The notes under the pieces: generated by a model | Database searches by the model: none | The model's input: only the letters and a program-made list of their open reading frames with translations | Told to the model about the DNA's origin: nothing | DNA from: JAEKLB01 sp050249235 | GTDB lineage: Bacteria; Actinomycetota; Acidimicrobiia; Acidimicrobiales; CADCSY01 | DNA length: 10,031 nucleotides | Assembly (NCBI GenBank): GCA_050249235.1 | Contig: JBFWQW010000104.1 | Location: 1 to 10,031, forward strand | Reading direction: 5' to 3' | Made by a program: the position numbers and the translations under genes | Shown: positions 6,217-10,031 of the stretch, one piece after another | Numbering within the stretch: the stretch's first letter is position 1 | Layout of the letters: each line of letters opens with the position of its first letter

Positions 6217-6837
6217 ATGAAGAAGTCACTCGCACCGATCGCCCTCGTGGCCGCCATGGCCGGCGGGGCCGGGGCGCTCGCGTTCGCCCCCGGCCTGGCT
6301 GGGGCCCAGGCGGACGACCCGGCCGCCGACATCCAGGACGAGGGCGCCGCGACGGCGTCCGGTCCCCTCCGGGCCGCGCTCGACGGGCTCGTCGAGGACG
6401 GCACCCTCACGCAGGCGCAGGCCGACACCGTGCTCGAGCGGTTGCGTGACGCCCTGCCCGCCAAGGGCTTCCGCGGCGGCCCCCACTTCGGGATCAAGGC
6501 CGGCGGCGAGGAGGTCGCCGAGTACCTCGGCCTGAGCACCGAGGAGATCCGTGACGCGCTCCGGGACGGCACCTCGCTCGCCGAGCTGGCCGAGCAGGAG
6601 GGCAAGTCGGTCGACGGCCTGGTCGACGTGATCGTGGCCGCCGAGACGGAGGCGATCGACGCCGCCGTCGCCGACGGGAAGCTCTCCGAGGAGCGGGCCG
6701 CCGAGATCAAGGACGGCCTCGAGGAGCGGGTCGCCGACCGGGTGGACAACGCCCGCCCGGCCGGGCCCCGGTTCCGCCACCGCTTCGGCTGGCCGGGCGC
6801 CGGCGCCGAGGTGGAGGCGGACGACAGCGCCGCCTGA
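6217..6837 (+). CDS. Small secreted helical protein divergent from a two-component system
   Basis: This 206-aa protein has a Sec signal peptide (MKKSLAPIAL, hydrophobic core, AxA-type cut near A30 or A32) and should be exported. The mature part is mostly acidic helices. Residues about 53-80 (ALDGLVEDGTLTQAQAD plus a helix) and 146-173 (AIDAAVADGKLSEERAAEI plus a helix) look like copies of one helix-DG-helix module. Between them is YLGLSTEEIRDALRDGTSLAELAEQEG, a module common in exported proteins of unknown function in Gram-positives. A short basic, aromatic segment (RFRHRFGWPG) precedes the acidic tail. AAGGAG (6204-6209) lies 7 nt before ATG 6217, a strong ribosome site. Divergence from the regulator-kinase pair suggests that it is their target or a signal modulator. 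No enzyme motif is seen. Confidence 0.85.
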   Translation: MKKSLAPIALVAAMAGGAGALAFAPGLAGAQADDPAADIQDEGAATASGPLRAALDGLVEDGTLTQAQADTVLERLRDALPAKGFRGGPHFGIKAGGEEVAEYLGLSTEEIRDALRDGTSLAELAEQEGKSVDGLVDVIVAAETEAIDAAVADGKLSEERAAEIKDGLEERVADRVDNARPAGPRFRHRFGWPGAGAEVEADDSAA

Positions 6838-6849
6838 CGCAGCAGCTCC

Positions 6850-6875
6850 CCTCCGGCCTCCCCCCGGGCCGGAGG
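6850..6875 (+). terminator. Terminator hairpin after the secreted-protein gene
   Basis: CCTCCGGCC (6850-6858) pairs perfectly with GGCCGGAGG (6867-6875) across an 8-nt loop, starting 12 nt after the stop codon. It is a 9-bp GC-rich stem without a T-run, a good candidate for a terminator in this GC background. Confidence 0.6.
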
Positions 6876-6900
6876 CGATCCGACGGAGTCGCCGGCCGGG

Positions 6901-6943
6901 CGGAGCGCGTGCCACCGCGTTCGAACCCGCACGATGCGCTCCG
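6901..6943. repeat. Long imperfect inverted repeat in non-coding DNA
   Basis: CGGAGCGC (6901-6908) pairs with GCGCTCCG (6936-6943). Inside, GTGC (6909-6912) pairs with GCAC (6929-6932) around a bulged GAT, and the loop contains the palindrome GTTCGAAC (6919-6926). It lies in the 183-bp gene-free stretch before tRNA-Ser. The role is unknown: a structured RNA, an extragenic palindrome or a relic of mobile DNA are all possible. Confidence 0.4.
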
Positions 6944-6950
6944 CACCGAC

Positions 6951-7001
6951 GGCGCGAGCGCCAGCGAGCCCGGCGGTCATGGGGCGCGAGCGTCAGCGAG
7001 C
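6951..7001. repeat. Two 19-bp direct repeats built of GCGAGCG heptamers
   Basis: GGCGCGAGCGYCAGCGAGC occurs at 6951-6969 (Y is C) and 6983-7001 (Y is T), 32 bp apart and differing at one base. Each copy contains the heptamer GCGAGCG with period 10, so the region holds four near-copies of the heptamer. It lies directly downstream of tRNA-Ser. This looks like a dispersed extragenic repeat, but only its local copies can be seen. Confidence 0.6.
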
Positions 7002-7016
7002 GGGGACGGAGTCCCC
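7002..7016 (-). terminator. Hairpin just downstream of tRNA-Ser
   Basis: GGGGAC (7002-7007) and GTCCCC (7011-7016) form a 6-bp perfect stem with a 3-nt loop. It begins 4 nt beyond the CCA end of the leftward tRNA-Ser gene, after the short run CTTT. This is the expected terminator position; no T-run follows the stem. Confidence 0.5.
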
Positions 7017-7020
7017 AAAG

Positions 7021-7110
7021 TGGCGGAGAGGGAGGGATTTGAACCCTCGGACCCGGTGAAGAGTCACCTCATTAGCAGTGAGGCCGATTCGGCCGCTCTC
7101 GCACCTCTCC
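7021..7110 (-). tRNA. tRNA-Ser(GCT), CCA encoded
   Basis: The reverse complement is a 90-nt class II tRNA. The acceptor GGAGAGG pairs with CCTCTCC. The anticodon stem CCTCA/TGAGG holds the loop CTGCTAA, so the anticodon is GCT (reads AGC and AGU). The long variable arm of about 18 nt follows, then the T arm with GGGTTCAAATCCC. The discriminator G and encoded CCA are at 7021-7024. The long variable arm and the anticodon both identify serine. Confidence 0.97.
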
Positions 7111-7120
7111 AGGTGGCAGC

Positions 7121-7126
7121 AGCATA
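7121..7126 (-). promoter_or_regulatory. Candidate -10 element for tRNA-Ser
   Basis: TATGCT on the minus strand (reverse complement of AGCATA) ends 10 nt before the mature 5' end at 7110. It matches TANNNT and is the most AT-rich spot in the gap. The -35 region (GAAGGA at 7149-7144, 17-nt spacer) is weak. The same 125-bp gap also leads to the divergent hydrolase gene, whose own promoter I could not identify. Confidence 0.5.
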
Positions 7127-7235
7127 AGGGACGGCGTCGGGCGTCCTTCCGGTCGCAGACCACCGGTCCCCGATCGACCGGCCAACGCCGTTCCGTCGCC
7201 GCACGCGAGACTCACGCCCCGACGAGGGAGGGTCG

Positions 7236-8327
7236 ATGGTCGAGATCGAGGGCTTCTGCGATCCCCGCTTCGAGCGCGTGCGCGAGGCGTTCGCCGCCAA
7301 CTGGGACCTGTTCGACGAGGTCGGCGCATCGGTCGCGGTGACCGTCGACGGCCAGCCGGTGGTCGACCTCTGGGGCGGCTGGGCCGACGGGGCGAGGACC
7401 CGGCGGTGGGAGCGGGACACGATCGTGGTGGTCGCCTCCACCACCAAGGGCCTCACCGGCCTGTGCGGCAACATGCTCATCGACCGCGGGCAGCTCGACC
7501 CGGCCGCGCCCGTGGCCGACTACTGGCCCGAGTTCGCGCAGAACGGCAAGGAGGGCGTGCTCGTCGAGCACCTCTTCGACCACCGGGCCGGGCTGCCGAA
7601 CATGCCGCGCGGCGTCGGCCCGGACGACTGGGAGGGCGTGGTTACCGCCCTGGCCGCCAAGCGGCCCCGGTGGGAGCCCGGGACCGGCCACAGCTACCAC
7701 GCCGCCACCTACGGCTACCTCATCGGCGAGGTGATCCGCCGCGTCACCGGCCTCACCGCCGGCCAGTTCCTCCGCCATGAGGTGTGCGAGCCGCTCGGCG
7801 CCGATGCCTGGATCGGCGTCCCGCCCGAGCTCGACGACCGGTGCGCCGAGGTGTGCGGCCAGGCGGCCGGCATGGACGGGGTCGCCCTCCGGCGCTACGA
7901 GAGCCCGGCGGGGAACGGCCACACCAACGGGCGGGCCCTGGCCCGCATCTTCGGGGCCCTGGCCTGCGGTGGCGAGCTCGACGGTGTCCGCCTCCTGTCG
8001 AAGGAGACCCTCGACGACGCGGTGGCCACCTGGATGACCGGCCCGTGGGTCGGCTTCGACGACGACCTCTACGAGCCGAAGGGTTCGGTGCCGAGGGTCA
8101 CCACCGGCCTGCGGTTCTGCCGGGGCTTCATGCGGTCGAGCGAGATGTCCTGGATGGGCCCGAGCCCGGGCGCCTTCGGCTCGGCCGGCTCGGGCGGGTC
8201 GATCGCCGTCGCCGACCCGGAGGCCCGCATCGGCTTCGGCTACGCCCAGAACGCCCACCTCGGGCCGCTGGCCGGCGTCGACTCGCGGCCCGGGCGGCTG
8301 CTCCAGGCGGTGTACGCGTCCCTCTGA
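7236..8327 (+). CDS. Beta-lactamase-family serine hydrolase (class C/EstB-like esterase)
   Basis: This 363-aa protein belongs to the class C beta-lactamase-like family (also called EstB-type esterases), whose members usually cleave esters rather than antibiotics. The SxxK motif is S68-T-T-K71, with S68 as nucleophile. The second motif is Y154-H-A156 within GHSYHAATYGYLIGE, the form common in esterase members, instead of YxN. The third region GSAGSGGSIAVADPEARIGFGY (from about 315) is the family's G-x-x-G-G segment; its second position is Ser where many members have His. There is no signal peptide, so it is probably cytoplasmic, unlike true beta-lactamases. GGAGG (7227-7231) lies 4 nt upstream of ATG 7236. 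A hairpin ends the unit. The natural ester substrate is unknown. Confidence 0.92.
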   Translation: MVEIEGFCDPRFERVREAFAANWDLFDEVGASVAVTVDGQPVVDLWGGWADGARTRRWERDTIVVVASTTKGLTGLCGNMLIDRGQLDPAAPVADYWPEFAQNGKEGVLVEHLFDHRAGLPNMPRGVGPDDWEGVVTALAAKRPRWEPGTGHSYHAATYGYLIGEVIRRVTGLTAGQFLRHEVCEPLGADAWIGVPPELDDRCAEVCGQAAGMDGVALRRYESPAGNGHTNGRALARIFGALACGGELDGVRLLSKETLDDAVATWMTGPWVGFDDDLYEPKGSVPRVTTGLRFCRGFMRSSEMSWMGPSPGAFGSAGSGGSIAVADPEARIGFGYAQNAHLGPLAGVDSRPGRLLQAVYASL

Positions 8328-8340
8328 GCCGCGCGCCCAC

Positions 8341-8368
8341 CCGGGCCGGCGACGGTCCGTCGGCCCGG
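8341..8368 (+). terminator. Strong hairpin after the serine hydrolase
   Basis: CCGGGCCG (8341-8348) pairs perfectly with CGGCCCGG (8361-8368), with up to three more inner pairs closing a 6-nt loop. It starts 13 nt after the stop codon. No T-run follows, but AACTAG gives a local AT-rich break. It separates the hydrolase from the phosphotransferase gene. Confidence 0.55.
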
Positions 8369-8377
8369 AACTAGGGT
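8349..8377 (+). promoter_or_regulatory. Candidate promoter of the phosphotransferase gene
   Basis: GCGACG (8349-8354) and TAGGGT (8372-8377) are 17 nt apart; TAGGGT matches TANNNT and GAC matches the centre of TTGACA. Transcription would start near 8384, giving a leader of about 45 nt. The -35 lies inside the terminator hairpin loop, so the two signals overlap. Confidence 0.35.
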
Positions 8378-8395
8378 CGGTCAACAGCGATGACC

Positions 8396-8412
8396 GGTGC
8401 CGTGCAGGCACC
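8396..8412 (+). other. Leader hairpin before the phosphotransferase
   Basis: GGTGCC (8396-8401) pairs with GGCACC (8407-8412) across GTGCA. It would lie in the predicted mRNA leader, about 10 nt before the GGGGGGA ribosome site. It may influence translation or be chance; no known riboswitch is recognised. Confidence 0.25.
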
Positions 8413-8430
8413 CTCGCACCCGGGGGGAAC

Positions 8431-9780
8431 GTGAACGAGGCCGACGCCCACGACTTCCAGCGCATCACCGAGTGGCTCGAAGGGGAACTCGGGGGCACCG
8501 TCACGAGGATCGAGCGCCAGGCCCGCTGGCGGCCGGCCTGGTGGGTCGACCTCGAACGCGACGGCGAGCACCTCGAGCTCTGCGTCCGGGGCGAGCGCCT
8601 CGACTCGCCGTCGGCCTTCTCGCTCGACCACGAGCGGACGTTCCACACCCTCCTCTCGGAGCGGGGCATCCGGGTGGCGGGCGTCCACGGCTGGCACGAC
8701 GCCGACCCGAGGGCCTACGTCATGGACCGGGTGCCCGGCCGGGACAACTTCGACGGCGTGTCGGAGGACGAGCGGCGGTCGGCCATGGAGGACTACGTCG
8801 ACATCCTCCTCGAGATGCACCGGCTGGACGTGACCCCCTTCGCCGAGGCCGGCATCGTTCGGGCCGACCGCCCCCAGGAGTCGCACCTGGTGGGGCTGCG
8901 CCGCTTCACCGAGCGGGCCTACCGCAGCGAGAAGAAGCGCCCCGACGCCTTCCTCGAGTTCACGCTGGCCTGGCTCGACCGCAACGTCCCGGCCAACCCC
9001 GGCCGGGAGGCGGCGATCGTCTGGGACGCCGGCCAGTTCCACCAGCAGGACGGGCGGATCACCGCCTTGCTCGACCTCGAGTTCGGCCACATCGGCGACC
9101 CGCTGGCCGACCTGGCCGGGATGTGGGTGCGCAACCCGTTCATCCCCTTCGGCGACGTCTCGGCGCTGATGCGGCGCTACCAGGAGGGCAGTGCCACCCC
9201 CCTCGACATGGTGGCCGTGCACTGGCACTACGTCCTCTGGTGCATGTCGAACCGGCTGGAGTTCCACGCCGTGCTGGCCGACCCGGTGCCGGGCACGGAC
9301 TACATGCTGAACATGCACTGGTGCGTCGAGACCGACCTCATGGCCCTGGAGGGGATCGCCACCTCGGTCGGCGTCGAGCTCGAGGACGTCGAGGAGCCGG
9401 CGCCCCGGGCGTCCGGCTACGGCCCGGCCCACCACCACCTCACCCGGTCGCTCGAGACGCAGCCGGTCGACGACCTGGTCGACCGCTACCGCTCCCGGAT
9501 GTCGGTCCGCCTCGTCCGGCACCTGGAGCGCATCGACGAGATCGGCGCCCAGGTGGTCGAGGCCAACCTCGACGACATCCACCGGCTCGTCGGCCACCGC
9601 CCCGACGACTGGGCCGACGGCGAGGAGGCCCTCGAGCGCTTCGTGCTCGCCGACGAGGGCCGCCACGACGAGCAGCTCGTCCAGGTCTTCCAGCGCCGCC
9701 TGCACCGGGCCCGCATGCTCAACGGGCCGGCCGGGTCGTGGATCACCCAGCACCGGGACGTGCCCCAGCCCCGCCTCTGA
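8431..9780 (+). CDS. Phosphotransferase-family (APH/ACAD10-like) protein with altered catalytic loop
   Basis: This 449-aa protein has the kinase-like fold of the aminoglycoside-phosphotransferase superfamily. The N-lobe is residues about 20-100, with CVRGE in the strand that normally holds the nucleotide-binding Lys/Arg. The C-lobe holds AIVWDAGQFHQQDGRITALL, then D215 in LLDLEFGHIGDPLADLAGM. The usual HGDxxxxN loop is changed: D199 stays, the preceding His-Gly are Val-Trp, and the last Asn is His204. The Mg-binding Asp D215 is intact. Residues about 340-449 form an additional helical region not typical of the 340-350-aa relatives. The start is GTG 8431, after GGGGGGA (8422-8428). The substrate is not identifiable; small-molecule or acyl-linked alcohols are possible from family precedent. 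It lies co-directional with the hydrolase and patatin genes but has its own candidate promoter. Confidence 0.85.
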   Translation: MNEADAHDFQRITEWLEGELGGTVTRIERQARWRPAWWVDLERDGEHLELCVRGERLDSPSAFSLDHERTFHTLLSERGIRVAGVHGWHDADPRAYVMDRVPGRDNFDGVSEDERRSAMEDYVDILLEMHRLDVTPFAEAGIVRADRPQESHLVGLRRFTERAYRSEKKRPDAFLEFTLAWLDRNVPANPGREAAIVWDAGQFHQQDGRITALLDLEFGHIGDPLADLAGMWVRNPFIPFGDVSALMRRYQEGSATPLDMVAVHWHYVLWCMSNRLEFHAVLADPVPGTDYMLNMHWCVETDLMALEGIATSVGVELEDVEEPAPRASGYGPAHHHLTRSLETQPVDDLVDRYRSRMSVRLVRHLERIDEIGAQVVEANLDDIHRLVGHRPDDWADGEEALERFVLADEGRHDEQLVQVFQRRLHRARMLNGPAGSWITQHRDVPQPRL

Positions 9781-9851
9781 CTGCGGTGGGGGAGGGGCCG
9801 GCGGGCCGCGACGATTGCATCGCGTGCCAGGTCGCTGGGACGCTACCGGCC
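9781..9851. other. Short spacer before the patatin-like gene
   Basis: The 71-bp gap holds a weak hairpin: CGCGA (9807-9811) with TCGCG (9820-9824), or alternatively CGAT/ATCG at 9812-9822. It may be a terminator for the upstream gene. No clear -10 or Shine-Dalgarno precedes the GTG at 9852. Confidence 0.25.
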
Positions 9852-10031
9852 GTGACCGCTCTGCAGCCCACCCAGCAGGTCCGCCTGGCGGTGGTCCTCT
9901 ACGGCGGCGTCTCCCTGTGCATCTACATGAACGGCGTCACCCAGGAGCTGCTGCACCTGGTGCGGGCGACGGCACCCGACGGCGCCGGCACCGTCATCCC
10001 CGAGACCGACCTGACGAGCACCGAGAAGGTG
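9852..10031 (+). CDS. Patatin-like protein, N-terminal fragment (3' partial)
   Basis: The 60 codons in the window read MTALQPTQQVRLAVVLYGG and then VSLCIYMNGVTQELLHLVRA. The segment RLAVVLYGGVSL..YMNGV is the characteristic N-terminus of bacterial patatin-related proteins with a DUF3376 region, which act as lipid acyl hydrolases on membranes or lipids. The glycine-rich YGGVSL turn is the likely oxyanion region; the catalytic GxSxG and Asp would lie beyond the window. GTG 9852 is the first in-frame start and has no strong Shine-Dalgarno. The gene runs off the right edge. It follows the phosphotransferase by 71 bp on the same strand and could be co-transcribed. Confidence 0.85.
   Translation, partial: MTALQPTQQVRLAVVLYGGVSLCIYMNGVTQELLHLVRATAPDGAGTVIPETDLTSTEKV

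Noticed and set aside
5409..6449. Long plus-strand frame across the regulator and the start of the secreted-protein gene
   Set aside because: It overlaps two well-supported genes, spans their promoter region and shows only low-complexity sequence.
6913..6932. GTTCGAAC in the inverted repeat as a tRNA T-arm remnant
   Set aside because: The flanking bases do not form a T stem on either strand, and no acceptor or anticodon arm is nearby.
6901..7001. Repeats as a CRISPR array
   Set aside because: Only two copies with a 13-bp gap, no further units and no cas genes in the window.
6909..7127. Small plus-strand open frame of 72 codons before the serine hydrolase
   Set aside because: Much of it is the antisense of tRNA-Ser and of the repeat cluster; the peptide is a typical artefact of translating a tRNA.
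7236..8327. Annotation of the SxxK hydrolase as an antibiotic-resistance beta-lactamase
   Set aside because: No signal peptide and a YHA second motif typical of EstB-like esterases; resistance is not supported by the sequence.
8431..9780. Annotation as an aminoglycoside-resistance kinase
   Set aside because: The catalytic loop is non-canonical and the layout resembles ACAD10-like phosphotransferases rather than resistance enzymes.

Overview
The window is very GC-rich, densely coded DNA with GTG starts, few UTRs and high third-position GC, which points to an actinobacterium. Several gene families fit an Acidimicrobiia-like or related actinobacterial lineage: a secreted protein with 'GYW..DGGIFSFGDA' repeats, a DUF2236/MpaB protein, a Cfp30B-like double VOC protein and a DUF3376-type patatin. 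The lineage is inferred from these families and was not tested. It looks like ordinary chromosome; I see no integrase, transposase, phage gene, CRISPR array or plasmid replication gene.

Layout. From the left end on the minus strand come tRNA-Arg(ACG) (57-132) and a secreted trypsin-fold protease with six C-terminal beta-rich repeats (171-1964). Divergent from the protease is an MpaB/DUF2236 oxygenase-like gene (2163-3053, plus), which converges on a double-domain VOC gene (3118-3882, minus) across a hairpin. Upstream of the VOC gene, also on the minus strand, is a two-component pair with the OmpR-type regulator first (5364-6050) and the histidine kinase second (3964-5355). Divergent from that pair is a small secreted helical protein (6217-6837, plus). 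A repeat-bearing non-coding stretch (about 6838-7020) leads to tRNA-Ser(GCT) (7021-7110, minus). Then follow three co-directional plus-strand genes: a class C beta-lactamase/EstB-like serine hydrolase (7236-8327), a phosphotransferase with an altered catalytic loop (8431-9780), and the start of a patatin-like gene (9852 to the window end).

How the parts may work together. The most coherent unit is the regulator/kinase pair plus the divergent secreted protein. Their shared 166-bp intergenic region holds two direct repeats with an 11-bp period, the spacing OmpR/PhoB regulators bind, and one possible ECF-sigma promoter facing the secreted gene. This suggests an autoregulated envelope-sensing module whose main target may be the secreted protein; that is inference. 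The other genes look like independent transcription units separated by GC-rich hairpins. No gene-free stretch exceeds 300 bp. I do not find convincing evidence of a wholly new system; the secreted-protein/two-component divergon and the repeat-bearing protease are the best candidates for follow-up.
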